Notes under the pieces: model-generated
What the model was told of the DNA's origin: nothing
What the model saw: the letters and a program-made list of their open reading frames with translations, nothing else
Database searches by the model: none
Position numbers and translations under genes: made by a program
NCBI GenBank assembly: GCA_900472625.1
Contig: UCIT01000035.1
Coordinates: 1 to 64,000, forward strand
Direction of reading: 5' to 3'
Source of the DNA: Hyphomicrobiales bacterium
GTDB lineage: Bacteria > Pseudomonadota > Alphaproteobacteria > Rhizobiales > Rhizobiaceae
Length of the DNA: 64,000 nucleotides
In this document: one piece after another, positions 1-8,813 of the stretch
Numbering within the stretch: position 1 is the first letter of the stretch
Layout of the letters: each line of letters begins with the position of its first letter

Positions 1-384
1 GTTCGCGATCGCCTGGGCGGCGTCAGGACGCTCCGTATCTGCACCTTGTTCGCGATCGCGGGCATGCTGCTTGCCGGCTTTGCGCCGAATGCGGAGATCG
101 CCATCCTCGGTTTTGCCTTTTGCGGCATCGGTATCTCCAACATGGTACCGATCGCGTTCTCGGCAGCCGGCAATATTCCGCATCTGAAGGCGGGTATCGG
201 TATCTCGGTCGTCACAACCATGGGCTATTCCGGCATGCTGGTGGCGCCGTCGGCGATCGGCTTCGTGGCGGAGCATGTCGGCTTTTCCGTCGTGTTCATC
301 GCGCTGCCGGCGCTTCTCCTCGTCGTGCTGGCGCTCTCCAACCTGGCGCGCTACGCCGACGGCATTTCCGGTGGCGGTCACTGA
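1..384 (+). CDS. MFS transporter, C-terminal part (5' truncated by window edge)
   Basis: The reading frame is open from base 1 and ends with TGA at 382-384, so only the last 127 residues of a longer protein are present. The visible start is the DRLG(G)VR loop typical of a major facilitator after an inner helix. Four to five hydrophobic helices with small-residue-rich packing faces follow, and then a short polar tail. This is the C-terminal half of a 12-helix secondary transporter in the inner membrane. Substrate cannot be told from this part. It lies about 100 bases upstream of ispG on the same strand, with no obvious functional link. Confidence 0.8.
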   Translation, partial: VRDRLGGVRTLRICTLFAIAGMLLAGFAPNAEIAILGFAFCGIGISNMVPIAFSAAGNIPHLKAGIGISVVTTMGYSGMLVAPSAIGFVAEHVGFSVVFIALPALLLVVLALSNLARYADGISGGGH

Positions 385-481
385 CAGACGTCAAACAAAG
401 TGATGGATGCCGCGGGTTGACAAGCGGGCGGGCATGATCCACCTGAAAGACACGAAATTTAAGGGTTCAAGAGCTCTATCC

Positions 482-1735
482 ATGTCTTCAGCTACGGATT
501 TTGATCCGAAACCGCGCCGCGCATCTGTAGCCGTCGATGTCGGCGGCGTCATCGTCGGCGGCGGCGCGCCCGTCGTCGTCCAGTCGATGACCAATACGGA
601 TACGGCCGATATCGACGCGACGGTGGCCCAGGTGGCCGCCCTGTTCAAGGCCGGATCCGAGCTCGTGCGCATTACCGTCGATCGCGACGAAAGTGCTGCC
701 GCCGTGCCGCGCATTCGCGACCGGTTGCTGCGCCTTGGCATGGATGTGCCTTTGGTCGGCGACTTCCACTATATCGGCCACAAGCTGCTTGCCGATCATC
801 CCGATTGCGCCGAGGCGCTGGCGAAGTACCGCATCAATCCCGGCAATGTCGGCTTCAAGGACAAGAAGGACAAGCAGTTCGGCGACATCATCGAGATGGC
901 GATCCGTCACGACAAGCCGGTGCGTATAGGCGTCAACTGGGGTTCGCTCGATCAGAAACTGCTGACGGCGCTGATGGACCAGAACTCGGCTGCCGGCTCG
1001 CCTCTGTCGGCGCGGCAGGTGACCCGCGAGGCGATCGTGCAGTCGGCGTTGATCTCGGCCAATCTGGCCGAAGAGATCGGTCTGCCGCGCAATCGCATCA
1101 TCCTGTCGGCCAAGGTCAGCCAGGTGCAGGACCTGATCGCCGTCTATTCGATGCTGTCTGAGCGCTCCGACCACGCGCTGCATCTCGGCCTCACCGAAGC
1201 CGGCATGGGCTCGAAGGGCATCGTCGCCTCGTCGGCGGCCATGAGCTATGTGCTGCAGCATGGCATCGGCGATACGATCCGCGTGTCGCTGACACCGGAG
1301 CCGAATGGCGACCGCACCCGCGAAGTGCAGGTCGCACAGGAAATCCTGCAGGTCATGGGGTTCCGCCAGTTCATTCCGGTCGTCGCTGCTTGTCCCGGCT
1401 GTGGGCGTACGACGTCGACGGTGTTCCAGGAGCTGGCGCAGAACATCCAGAACGACCTGCGCAAGAACATGCCGGTGTGGCGCGACAAGTATCCGGGTGT
1501 TGAGGCGCTCAACGTCGCGGTCATGGGCTGCATCGTCAACGGTCCGGGCGAGAGCAAGCATGCCGATATCGGTATTTCGCTGCCGGGAACGGGTGAGAGC
1601 CCGTCGGCGCCTGTCTATATCGACGGGCAGAAGGCGATGACGCTGCGCGGTCCGAACATCGCCGGCGATTTCGAGGCGCTGGTCGCCGATTACATCGAAA
1701 AGCGCTTCGGCCAGAGCAGGACAGCGGCGGAGTAA
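482..1735 (+). CDS. ispG: 4-hydroxy-3-methylbut-2-enyl diphosphate synthase (flavodoxin/ferredoxin-dependent)
   Basis: IspG (GcpE) converts methylerythritol cyclodiphosphate to HMBPP in the MEP isoprenoid pathway, a cytosolic [4Fe-4S] reductive step. The N-terminal VVVQSMTNT segment and the TIM-barrel region are clear. The C-terminal cluster-binding part shows Cys304-x2-Cys307 (CPGC) and Cys350 followed by a NGPGES motif with the conserved Glu. The 417-residue length from the ATG at 482 fits the bacterial family. The frame stays open upstream to 407, but the added residues look unlike family N-termini, so I use 482; no strong ribosome site is visible there. A prenyl diphosphate synthase gene lies about 1 kb away on the other strand, so two isoprenoid steps are neighbours but not one operon. 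Confidence 0.96.
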   Translation: MSSATDFDPKPRRASVAVDVGGVIVGGGAPVVVQSMTNTDTADIDATVAQVAALFKAGSELVRITVDRDESAAAVPRIRDRLLRLGMDVPLVGDFHYIGHKLLADHPDCAEALAKYRINPGNVGFKDKKDKQFGDIIEMAIRHDKPVRIGVNWGSLDQKLLTALMDQNSAAGSPLSARQVTREAIVQSALISANLAEEIGLPRNRIILSAKVSQVQDLIAVYSMLSERSDHALHLGLTEAGMGSKGIVASSAAMSYVLQHGIGDTIRVSLTPEPNGDRTREVQVAQEILQVMGFRQFIPVVAACPGCGRTTSTVFQELAQNIQNDLRKNMPVWRDKYPGVEALNVAVMGCIVNGPGESKHADIGISLPGTGESPSAPVYIDGQKAMTLRGPNIAGDFEALVADYIEKRFGQSRTAAE

Positions 1736-1763
1736 TCCGCGCCGCGCCCAAAATCATATCCCG

Positions 1764-2402
1764 TCAGATGCGGCTGGTCAGAAGCTTCAGGCCGGCAAAG
1801 CAGTAGGACGCCGCCATCGCGCCTTCGATCCAGCGGCGAAGACCGCGATAGATTCTCAGTGCCTGTGGTGTCGAGAACAGCACGGCATATCCCATGAAGA
1901 CGATGAAGCCGGTTGTCGTGCAGATGGCGATGATCAGCCCGGCAACCGACGCCGGCGCGCCCTGCGGCATGCCGAGCGCGATGATCGCCAGCCAGGCAAA
2001 GATCGCCTTCGGATTGGTGACGTGGATGCCGTAGCCGCGCAGCAGCAGTGCGCGGGTAGAGAGGTTTTTCGGCGCGCTCGCCTGCGGCATGTCATCGCCA
2101 GAGCGAACGGCCCTGAATGCCTTGTAGGCGAGATAGAGCAGATAGAGGCCACCGAAAATCTTCAGGATCTCAAGCGCGATCGCGTAGGTGTTGAGAAGGG
2201 TGGCGAGCCCAAGCGCCGCGGCGCAGGCCCATGTGAACGATCCGGCGAAAATGCCGAGCGAGATCGTCATCCCGGCCTTGCGCCCATGCATCATCGAGGT
2301 CGAGACGATCGCCATGATGGCCGGACCGGGACTGATGACCGCGATGATGTAAGCGAGATAGGCGGGAAGGATCTGCGGGAGGTAGCTGAGGGTGTCGTGC
2401 AT
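1764..2402 (-). CDS. LysE/RhtB family amino-acid exporter
   Basis: This 212-residue protein has the LysE family layout: a first helix with the ISPGPA motif near residue 25, a glycine-rich second and third helix, and six predicted membrane segments in all. Members export basic or neutral amino acids, or homoserine lactones, from the cytosol across the inner membrane. The gene converges on ispG with about 30 bases between the stops and is followed upstream by a prenyl synthase on the same strand, 130 bases away, so it is probably a separate unit. The substrate cannot be assigned; RhtB-like is the safest description. Confidence 0.85.
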   Translation of the reverse strand: MHDTLSYLPQILPAYLAYIIAVISPGPAIMAIVSTSMMHGRKAGMTISLGIFAGSFTWACAAALGLATLLNTYAIALEILKIFGGLYLLYLAYKAFRAVRSGDDMPQASAPKNLSTRALLLRGYGIHVTNPKAIFAWLAIIALGMPQGAPASVAGLIIAICTTTGFIVFMGYAVLFSTPQALRIYRGLRRWIEGAMAASYCFAGLKLLTSRI

Positions 2403-2531
2403 GGCGCGTCTCTGTTCGGCCGGCCGCTCGGTGGAATGCGGCGCCCAAGCGCTATCCTAAGCCTGCGATCCCGCGTGCCACAAGAGCGCGCAGCCTCCGT
2501 GGGGGTCGGAATCTTGTCTCCGTGACGCTTT

Positions 2532-3443
2532 TCAGCTCTTGCGTTCGGCGATGAAGCGGGCGGCCTTGGCCAGAACCGACGCAGCGTCGCCATAGGGGCG
2601 CAGGAGCGCTTCGGCTTCCCGCACATGGCCCGACAGTGTCGCTTCCGCCCAGGCCATGCCGTGCAGCCCCACCAGCGTGCCCTTGCCGCGCCCGGCGTCC
2701 TTGCCTGTTGCCTTGCCCATGGTGGCGCTGTCGGCCGTCAGGTCGAGAATGTCGTCGGCCAGCTGGAATGCGAGACCGATGCGCTCGCCGAAGCGGCGAA
2801 GCGTCGCGCGATCCTCGGCGGAGGCGCCGGCCACGATGGCGCCGGCCTCGCAGGCGAAGCGGATGAGCGCGCCTGTTTTCATCGCCTGCAGCGTCACGAT
2901 ACCGGCTTCATCCGGCGCCTGCTTTTCGGCTGCGAGATCAAGCGCCTGTCCGCCGGCCATGCCGCCGATGCCGGAGGCCCTGGCCAGCGCCAGGATCAGC
3001 GCCAGCTTGCCGGCTTCAGGGAGGCCTTCCGTCGCGGCGATGATGTCGAAGGCGTAGGTTAGCAGGCTGTCGCCGGCAAGGATGGCGGTCGCCTCGTCGA
3101 AGGCGATGTGCACGGTCGGCTTGCCGCGGCGCAGGTCGTCGTCATCCATGGCAGGAAGGTCGTCGTGGACGAGGGAATAGCAATGGACGCATTCGAGCGC
3201 GGCGCCGACCCGCATTGCCACATCCCTGTCGCCGCCGAGCATCGCCGCCGTCTCGACCACCAGGAATGGCCGTAGCCGCTTGCCGCCGTTTAATACAGCA
3301 TAGTGCATCGCTGCGCGCAGATGCTCCGGCCGTGCCGTCTCGTCGTCCAGCACGTCTCGCGAAAGCAGCATGTCGAGCACGGCTTCAATCTCGCGGGCGT
3401 TGCCGGCCAGTCGGCTCTCGAATGTTTCAGAATGCGCGTCCAT
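2532..3443 (-). CDS. ispA: Short-chain polyprenyl (farnesyl/geranylgeranyl) diphosphate synthase
   Basis: The protein belongs to the trans-isoprenyl diphosphate synthases. It shows the GGKRLRP substrate-binding motif (residues 53-59), the first aspartate-rich motif DDLPAMD (94-100) followed by the RRGKPT segment, and the second motif in QLADDILD near residue 225. These bind the Mg2+-diphosphates of IPP and the allylic substrate. At 303 residues it fits farnesyl diphosphate synthase (IspA). Product length depends on residues before the first motif (CVHCYSLVH here), so geranylgeranyl diphosphate cannot be excluded. It is divergent from mtgA across about 130 bases. Farnesyl diphosphate feeds undecaprenyl-phosphate, the lipid carrier of peptidoglycan, a plausible but indirect tie to mtgA. 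Confidence 0.88.
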   Translation of the reverse strand: MDAHSETFESRLAGNAREIEAVLDMLLSRDVLDDETARPEHLRAAMHYAVLNGGKRLRPFLVVETAAMLGGDRDVAMRVGAALECVHCYSLVHDDLPAMDDDDLRRGKPTVHIAFDEATAILAGDSLLTYAFDIIAATEGLPEAGKLALILALARASGIGGMAGGQALDLAAEKQAPDEAGIVTLQAMKTGALIRFACEAGAIVAGASAEDRATLRRFGERIGLAFQLADDILDLTADSATMGKATGKDAGRGKGTLVGLHGMAWAEATLSGHVREAEALLRPYGDAASVLAKAARFIAERKS

Positions 3444-3578
3444 GCGGCGTTGTTTGGCATGAGCGGCGCGCCGCTTGCAACGGAATTGTCGATGGAGCGG
3501 TGAAGATTTCCTTTGTGTCTGGCAAAGGCAGTTTTCAGGCGGTATGGAGGATGGGGGAACGACAATGGGTCAGGGGAA

Positions 3579-4325
3579 TTGGACATAGCGCCGGAGAGAG
3601 ACGACAGCGAGGCGGAGCCGTTCTACCGGCGTGCCTTTCTTTGGCTGAAGGGCCGCTCGATCATGATGCGTATCGTTCTTGGTGTCGCCGCCCTGCTGGT
3701 TTTGCCCTATGTGCTGATCTTCCTCTATCTGCTGCCCTTTATCCATCCGGTCTCGACGTTGATGCTGCGCGATCTGGCCTCGTTGCGCGGCTATGACCGG
3801 CAATGGGTGTCGATCGACGATATCTCGCCTGTACTCGTACAATCGGTGATGATGTCGGAAGATGGCCAATACTGTTTTCACGGCGGTGTCGACTGGGGCG
3901 AGATGCGGATGCTGGTCACCGACACGCTGCGCGGTCAGTCGACGCGCGGCGGCAGCACGATCCCGATGCAGACGGCGAAGAACCTGTTCCTGTGGAACAG
4001 CCGCTCCTTCGTGCGCAAGGCGATGGAACTGCCGCTGGCGGTGGCCGGCGATTTCGTCTGGTCGAAGCGGCGGCTGATGGAGATCTATCTCAACATCGCC
4101 GAATGGGGGCCGGGAATCTACGGCATCGAAGCCGCTGCGCGCTACCACTTCAAGGTTCCGGCCTCGAAGCTGAGCAGCCGGCAGGCGGCACTGCTGGCGG
4201 TGTCACTGCCCAATCCGATCGACCGCAACGCCGGCAAGCCGGGCCGCGGCTTGCGCCGGCTTGCCGCCGTGATCGAGCGGCGGGCGCGGGGCTCTGGCGA
4301 TTACGTCAGATGTATTTATGACTGA
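3579..4325 (+). CDS. mtgA: Monofunctional biosynthetic peptidoglycan transglycosylase
   Basis: A GT51 glycosyltransferase that polymerises lipid II into glycan strands on the periplasmic face of the inner membrane. A single N-terminal membrane anchor (about residues 27-52) precedes the transglycosylase domain. The family motifs are present: SEDGQYCFHGGVDW with the catalytic Glu, RGGSTIPMQTAKNLFL, and the KRRLMEIYLNIAEWG segment. There is no transpeptidase domain, hence monofunctional. Start choice is uncertain. The frame is open from a TTG at 3513; I prefer the TTG at 3579, which gives an N-terminus like other rhizobial MtgA proteins, but the AGGGG just before it sits very close. An ATG at 3663 would shorten the anchor. 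Confidence 0.9.
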   Translation: MDIAPERDDSEAEPFYRRAFLWLKGRSIMMRIVLGVAALLVLPYVLIFLYLLPFIHPVSTLMLRDLASLRGYDRQWVSIDDISPVLVQSVMMSEDGQYCFHGGVDWGEMRMLVTDTLRGQSTRGGSTIPMQTAKNLFLWNSRSFVRKAMELPLAVAGDFVWSKRRLMEIYLNIAEWGPGIYGIEAAARYHFKVPASKLSSRQAALLAVSLPNPIDRNAGKPGRGLRRLAAVIERRARGSGDYVRCIYD

Positions 4326-4395
4326 CATCAGAAGATGTGGTTGGTCGCCTTCGATCTGATCTGATCTGACATGTTTGACGGACAGGAGAGAACCA

Positions 4396-5043
4396 ATGGA
4401 CAAACTGACGCTCTACATCGGCAACAAGAACTATTCGTCGTGGTCATTTCGTCCATGGATCGCGCTGACGGCAGCAGGCATTCCGTTCGAGGCGGTGCTC
4501 GTCCCCTTCGACAATGCCGCTGGCAATCCACGCTTCAAGGAATTCTCGCCGACCGGCCAGGTGCCGTTGCTGCAGCATGGCGACGTCAAGGTCTGGCAGT
4601 CCTTGGCGATCATCGAATATGTGGCCGAACTGTTTCCGCAGGCCGGTCTCTGGCCGAAAGAGCGCGACAAGCGGGCCGTGGCGCGTGCCGTATCGATGGA
4701 AATGCTTTCGGGTTTCCGGGCACTGCGCAATGCCTGCCCGATGAACATCCGCCGGCCGAAGGGAAAAATCGTGCTGGCGGACGGCGTGATGGCCGACGTG
4801 GCTCGGATCGAGACGATCTGGCGCGACCTGCGGGCGCATTCCGGCGGGCCGTTCCTGTTCGGTGGGTTCTCCGGCGTCGATGCCATGTTCGCGCCTGTCG
4901 TCAATCGCTTCGAGACATATGATCTCGTGACATCAAGCGATACATTGAGCTATATGAGCGCGATGAAGGCCCATCCTGCGTGGAAGCCCTGGGAGGAGGC
5001 GGCGCTTGCCGAGCCCTGGATCGTCGAGGAAGACGAGGTCTGA
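4396..5043 (+). CDS. Glutathione S-transferase family protein
   Basis: A 215-residue cytosolic protein with an N-terminal thioredoxin fold. The beta1 strand reads TLYIGNKNYSSWSFRPW, with serines where GSTs place the residue that activates glutathione. The GQVPLLQ loop with its cis-proline and an all-helical C-terminal domain follow. The start at 4396 follows AGGAGAG at a good distance. It sits about 70 bases downstream of mtgA on the same strand. Enzymatic substrate unknown; detoxification or dehalogenase-like roles are common in the family. The YSSWS signature is shared by a group often annotated only as GST N-terminal domain proteins. Confidence 0.85.
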   Translation: MDKLTLYIGNKNYSSWSFRPWIALTAAGIPFEAVLVPFDNAAGNPRFKEFSPTGQVPLLQHGDVKVWQSLAIIEYVAELFPQAGLWPKERDKRAVARAVSMEMLSGFRALRNACPMNIRRPKGKIVLADGVMADVARIETIWRDLRAHSGGPFLFGGFSGVDAMFAPVVNRFETYDLVTSSDTLSYMSAMKAHPAWKPWEEAALAEPWIVEEDEV

Positions 5044-5199
5044 TCCGAGATTCATCTGAATCTCAAAAAATAAAGCTGGGGACTGGTCAAGCCCCGCAGA
5101 GGCATGTATAAGCGCGCAAAATTTCCGAAATCGCGACACGTCGTTTCGGCCGCCATTCTGGCCGTTGGATGTGTTCGCCTGTGAAGTGGAGTAATTAAA

Positions 5200-5385
5200 A
5201 TGGCTGTACCGAAGAGAAAAACAAGCCCGTCCAAGCGCGGTATGCGCCGCTCTGCTGACGCGCTCAAGACTGCTACCTACGTTGAAGACAAGAACTCCGG
5301 CGAACTGCGCCGTCCGCACCATATCGATCTGAAGACCGGTATGTATCGCGGCCGTCAGGTTCTGACGCCGAAGGAAAGCGCATAA
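5200..5385 (+). CDS. rpmF: 50S ribosomal protein L32
   Basis: A 61-residue basic protein starting MAVPKRKTSPSKRGMRRS, the invariant N-terminus of bacterial L32, a component of the large ribosomal subunit near the peptidyl-transferase region. This version lacks the zinc-binding CxxC pairs found in some L32 paralogues, so it is the zinc-independent (C-) form usual in alphaproteobacteria. The leader from 5044 to 5199 carries no other gene, and an intrinsic terminator follows 36 bases after the stop, so it is probably transcribed alone. Confidence 0.97.
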   Translation: MAVPKRKTSPSKRGMRRSADALKTATYVEDKNSGELRRPHHIDLKTGMYRGRQVLTPKESA

Positions 5386-5420
5386 TTTCTTTATGCGTCC
5401 TGCTTCAGCAGACATCACAA

Positions 5421-5445
5421 GGTCGGCTATGTGCCGGCCTTTTTC
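5421..5445 (+). terminator. Intrinsic terminator of rpmF
   Basis: GGTCGGC (5421-5427) pairs with GCCGGCC (5433-5439) through one G-T wobble. The loop is TATGT, and a run of five T follows directly. Position and form fit a rho-independent terminator for rpmF. Confidence 0.8.
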
Positions 5446-5531
5446 GTTTCAGCGACAATATATTGTCTGACGACTTGATGTGACCCCGCGGTTTGCGGCA
5501 CTATTCTTCCACCGAGGGAGAATTCTGCCAG

Positions 5532-5939
5532 ATGTTCAATGCTATTCCGCTGATGGTCGTTCCTTTTATTCTCTATAATCTTGCAATGGTCGGATTGATG
5601 GGCAGCGGCGGGCTTCCCGCGCTTCACAACGACCTTTTCGTTCTATCGATGATCTCGGGTGCGATCTGGAGCATGTCGCTCGGCGATCTGTTCATCGTCG
5701 TGGCGCTGGTGGTGCTGTTTTTCGAGATCTTGCGGGCAACCACCAGTTCGCGTGGCAGTCTCGTCAATCACATGCTGTCGATGATCGTTTTCATCGCATT
5801 CCTCGTGGAATTCCTGCTTGTCCAGGACGCTGCGACGCAAGTGTTCTTCATTTTGCTGACGATCGCCCTGATCGACGTGATCGGCGGCTTCGCCGTGTCG
5901 ATCCGAAGTGCCGGGCGCGATGTGTCGATCGGGCTGTGA
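5532..5939 (+). CDS. Small integral membrane protein of unknown function
   Basis: A 135-residue protein with four strongly hydrophobic segments (about residues 4-24, 45-68, 80-103 and 105-124 from the ATG at 5532) and short polar loops. The frame is open from 5493, but the ATG at 5532 follows GAGGGAGA at a workable distance and starts directly at the first helix. I do not recognise a named family. The position between rpmF and phaR, convergent with phaR, gives no functional clue. It is probably expressed on its own, since rpmF has a terminator. Confidence 0.7.
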   Translation: MFNAIPLMVVPFILYNLAMVGLMGSGGLPALHNDLFVLSMISGAIWSMSLGDLFIVVALVVLFFEILRATTSSRGSLVNHMLSMIVFIAFLVEFLLVQDAATQVFFILLTIALIDVIGGFAVSIRSAGRDVSIGL

Positions 5940-5952
5940 AGTTAAGGCAAAT

Positions 5953-5978
5953 CCCCTCGGGCCGCCGGGCCGGAGGGG
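5953..5978. terminator. GC-rich hairpin between convergent genes (possible bidirectional terminator)
   Basis: CCCCTC..GGCC and GGCC..GAGGGG form a 10-pair stem with one G-G mismatch, between the stop of the small membrane protein (5939) and the stop of phaR (6000). Neither side has a clean T run, so termination is inferred from position only. Confidence 0.4.
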
Positions 5979-5999
5979 TGTCTGGATGCGAAGGATCGC

Positions 6000-6575
6000 T
6001 TAGAGGCTGTCGAGCTTGCTCTGAAGGGCGCGCAGCTGTTCCTTGAGCTCATCGATGTCCTTGGCTTCGGCCTTACGGCCTTCCTTGGCTGCCGTCGGCG
6101 CCTTGAACGGCGAGAACATCTGCATCGCCTGCTGGAACATCTCAGTGTTGCGGCGCACCTGGTCTTCGACCATCTGCATCGGCAACGCCAGGTTCTTGGT
6201 CAGCGGCGTCTCACCGAAGGCGCGGGTCACCTGTTCGCGCATCTGCACCTGCTGTTCGGTAAAGGCGCGCATGGAGTGTTCGAGAAAGCTTGGAACCACC
6301 ATCTGCATCTGGTCGCCGTAGTAGGTGATCAGCTGGCGGAGAAACGAGATCGGCAGCAGCGTATTGCCCGTCTTCGATTCCTGCTCGAAGATGATCTGCG
6401 TCAGTACGGAATGGGTAATATCGTCGCCACTCTTGGCGTCCTGTACGGTAAAATCCTCCCCCTTCTTCACCATCTCCGCCAGGTCTTCCAAGGTCACGTA
6501 GGTGCTGGTGCCCGTGTTGTAGAGGCGGCGATTGGCGTATTTCTTGATCGCGATCTGACCCTCATTCTTCGCCAT
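6000..6575 (-). CDS. phaR: Polyhydroxyalkanoate synthesis repressor PhaR
   Basis: PhaR (AniA) senses PHA granules and represses phasin and sometimes biosynthetic genes, so it couples carbon storage to expression. The N-terminal 60 residues contain the IKKYANRRLYNT signature of the PHB/PHA accumulation regulator DNA-binding domain. The PHB-granule-binding domain follows (about 65-110, ITYYGDQMQMVVPSFLE). The C-terminus has an acidic coiled-coil segment (KDIDELKEQLRALQSKLDSL). At 191 residues it is normal for rhizobia. It is divergent from phbA across 236 bases, the usual rhizobial arrangement. A short palindrome in that gap could be its own operator, noted separately. Confidence 0.95.
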   Translation of the reverse strand: MAKNEGQIAIKKYANRRLYNTGTSTYVTLEDLAEMVKKGEDFTVQDAKSGDDITHSVLTQIIFEQESKTGNTLLPISFLRQLITYYGDQMQMVVPSFLEHSMRAFTEQQVQMREQVTRAFGETPLTKNLALPMQMVEDQVRRNTEMFQQAMQMFSPFKAPTAAKEGRKAEAKDIDELKEQLRALQSKLDSL

Positions 6576-6811
6576 ACGAATCTCCCAAAGTCCGTCTGAT
6601 TGTCATTGAAATTCCTCCACTTGGGAGTGTAGACGCAAAAGAAGCCCGGTGACAATCTCTTTGTGCGATGCGGCAAGCCGCTTTTGCAACGTGCATAATT
6701 GGCGGATGTGCGTGTTTTCGAAAATTCGCGGATACGCGCTTGCCGTTTGACTCGGGGATGAAGCTTTGTCAGTTTCAACCCATATGTCGTGGAGCTAATG
6801 AGGAGGTCTTC

Positions 6812-7993
6812 ATGTCCAGCCCATCTATCGTCATCGCCAGTGCGGGCCGCACGGCCGTCGGCTCTTTCAATGGCGCTTTCGCCACTGTTCCCGCACATGA
6901 ATTGGGCGCGGCTGCGGTCAAGGGTGCGCTGGAGCGAGCGGGCGTGGATGCGGCCGAAGTGGACGAGGTGATTCTTGGCCAGGTGCTGCCGGCAGGCGAG
7001 GGACAGAACCCGGCGCGACAGGCGGCGATGAAGGCCGGCGTGCCGAAGGAGGCGACCGCCTGGGGCATCAATCAGCTCTGCGGCTCGGGCCTTCGTGCGG
7101 TTGCGCTCGGCATGCAGCAGATCGCGCTCGGCGACGCCAAGATCATCGTTGCCGGCGGCCAGGAATCGATGTCGATGGCGCCGCATGCCGCGCATCTGCG
7201 TGGCGGCACCAAGATGGGCGACATGAAGATGATCGATACGATGATCAAGGACGGTCTGACCGACGCCTTCTACGGGTACCACATGGGTGTCACGGCCGAA
7301 AATATCGCGCGTCAGTGGCAGCTTTCGCGCGAGGATCAGGACATGTTCGCGGTGTCCTCGCAGAACAAGGCCGAAGCGGCGCAGAAGGCGGGGCGCTTCG
7401 CCGACGAAATCATTCCCTACGTCATTCAGGGCCGCAAGGGCGACGTCACCGTCGATGCCGACGAGTATATCCGCCATGGCGCGACCATGGAGGCGATGAC
7501 GAAGCTGCGGCCGGCCTTCGACAAGGAGGGCACGGTGACGGCGGCCAACGCATCCGGGCTCAACGATGGTGCTGCGGCGGCCGTGCTGATGACGGAAGCT
7601 GAAGCCTCGCGTCGTGGCATCCAGCCGCTGGCACGCATCGTTTCCTGGGCAACCGCGGGCGTCGATCCGCAGATCATGGGCACGGGGCCGATCCCGGCCT
7701 CGCGCAAGGCGCTGGAGAAGGCTGGGTGGTCGGTCGGCGATCTTGATCTGGTGGAGGCCAACGAGGCTTTCGCGGCGCAGGCTTGCGCCGTCAACCGCGA
7801 TCTCGGCTGGAACCCTGATATCGTCAACGTCAATGGCGGGGCAATCGCCATCGGTCACCCGATCGGTGCTTCCGGCGCGCGCGTGCTCAACACGCTGCTG
7901 TTCGAGATGAAGCGCCGCGGCGCGAAGAAGGGACTTGCGACATTGTGCATCGGTGGCGGTATGGGAGTCGCCATGTGCTTCGAGGCACTTTAA
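6812..7993 (+). CDS. phbA: Acetyl-CoA acetyltransferase (beta-ketothiolase)
   Basis: This biosynthetic thiolase condenses two acetyl-CoA to acetoacetyl-CoA, the first step of PHB formation. In its 393 residues it has the nucleophilic Cys90 in NQLCGSGLRA, the GHPIGASG histidine motif near residue 350, and the second catalytic cysteine in CIGGGMG near the C-terminus. The ATG at 6812 follows a perfect AGGAGG (6801-6806). The frame is open further upstream to 6668, but those codons are leader. phbB follows 67 bases downstream and is probably co-transcribed. No PHB synthase (phbC) is in the window. Confidence 0.97.
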   Translation: MSSPSIVIASAGRTAVGSFNGAFATVPAHELGAAAVKGALERAGVDAAEVDEVILGQVLPAGEGQNPARQAAMKAGVPKEATAWGINQLCGSGLRAVALGMQQIALGDAKIIVAGGQESMSMAPHAAHLRGGTKMGDMKMIDTMIKDGLTDAFYGYHMGVTAENIARQWQLSREDQDMFAVSSQNKAEAAQKAGRFADEIIPYVIQGRKGDVTVDADEYIRHGATMEAMTKLRPAFDKEGTVTAANASGLNDGAAAAVLMTEAEASRRGIQPLARIVSWATAGVDPQIMGTGPIPASRKALEKAGWSVGDLDLVEANEAFAAQACAVNRDLGWNPDIVNVNGGAIAIGHPIGASGARVLNTLLFEMKRRGAKKGLATLCIGGGMGVAMCFEAL

Positions 7994-8060
7994 TAGCCTG
8001 CATTTCATGTCTTGATCGAGCTCCGAGGAATAGCGGGGCCTTACACAAGGGGAGCGGAAC

Positions 8061-8786
8061 ATGAGCAGAGTTGCTGTTGTCACCGGCGGTACGCGCGGCA
8101 TTGGTGCGGCGATATCGCTGGCGTTGAAGAATGCCGGCTATCAGGTTGCCGCGAACTATGCCGGCAACGACGAAGCCGCCAAGGCTTTCCACGAGGAAAC
8201 CGGCATCCCGGTGTTCAAATGGGACGTTTCGGACTATTCCGCCTGCACCGAGGGGCTTGCGCGAGTGGCGGCAGAGATCGGTCCGGTCGATGTGCTGGTG
8301 AACAATGCCGGCATCACCCGTGACACGATGTTCCACAAGATGACGCCACAACAGTGGCACGACGTGATCAACACCAATCTCACCGGCCTGTTCAACATGA
8401 CCCATCAGGTATGGACCGGCATGCGTGAGCGCAGCTTCGGGCGGATCGTCAACATCTCATCGATCAACGGTCAGAAGGGCCAGATGGGACAGGTGAATTA
8501 TTCCGCGGCCAAGGCCGGCGATCTCGGTTTCACCAAGGCACTGGCGCAGGAGGGCGCCGCCAAGAATATCACGGTCAACGCCATCTGCCCGGGCTATATC
8601 GGCACCGAAATGGTGCTGGCAGTGCCGGAGAAGGTGCTGAACGAGCGGATCATTCCACAGATCCCGGTCGGACGTCTTGGCGAGCCCCAGGAGATCGCGC
8701 GCTGCGTGGTGTTTCTGGTGTCCGACGACGCCGGCTTCATCACCGGCTCGACGCTGAGCGCCAATGGCGGGCAGCTGTTCGTCTAG
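8061..8786 (+). CDS. phbB: Acetoacetyl-CoA reductase (NADPH)
   Basis: A classical short-chain dehydrogenase that reduces acetoacetyl-CoA to (R)-3-hydroxybutyryl-CoA for PHB. Its 241 residues contain the TGGTRGIG cofactor motif at residues 8-15, the NNAG motif near residue 88, and the catalytic Ser, Tyr-x3-Lys set in NISSINGQKGQMGQ and NYSAAKAG. A GGGGAGCGG ribosome site precedes the ATG. Position directly after phbA with a 67-base gap supports a phbAB operon. Short-chain dehydrogenases such as FabG are similar in sequence, but the context and the QKGQMGQ loop point to PhbB. Confidence 0.96.
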   Translation: MSRVAVVTGGTRGIGAAISLALKNAGYQVAANYAGNDEAAKAFHEETGIPVFKWDVSDYSACTEGLARVAAEIGPVDVLVNNAGITRDTMFHKMTPQQWHDVINTNLTGLFNMTHQVWTGMRERSFGRIVNISSINGQKGQMGQVNYSAAKAGDLGFTKALAQEGAAKNITVNAICPGYIGTEMVLAVPEKVLNERIIPQIPVGRLGEPQEIARCVVFLVSDDAGFITGSTLSANGGQLFV

Positions 8787-8813
8787 GTCGCGCCTAAGGA
8801 GAGCGGCATCAGC

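Noticed and set aside
488..1561. A 357-codon frame antisense to ispG
   Set aside because: High-GC shadow: the residues are Arg/His/Gln/Asp-rich with no family pattern, while ispG on the other strand has all motifs.
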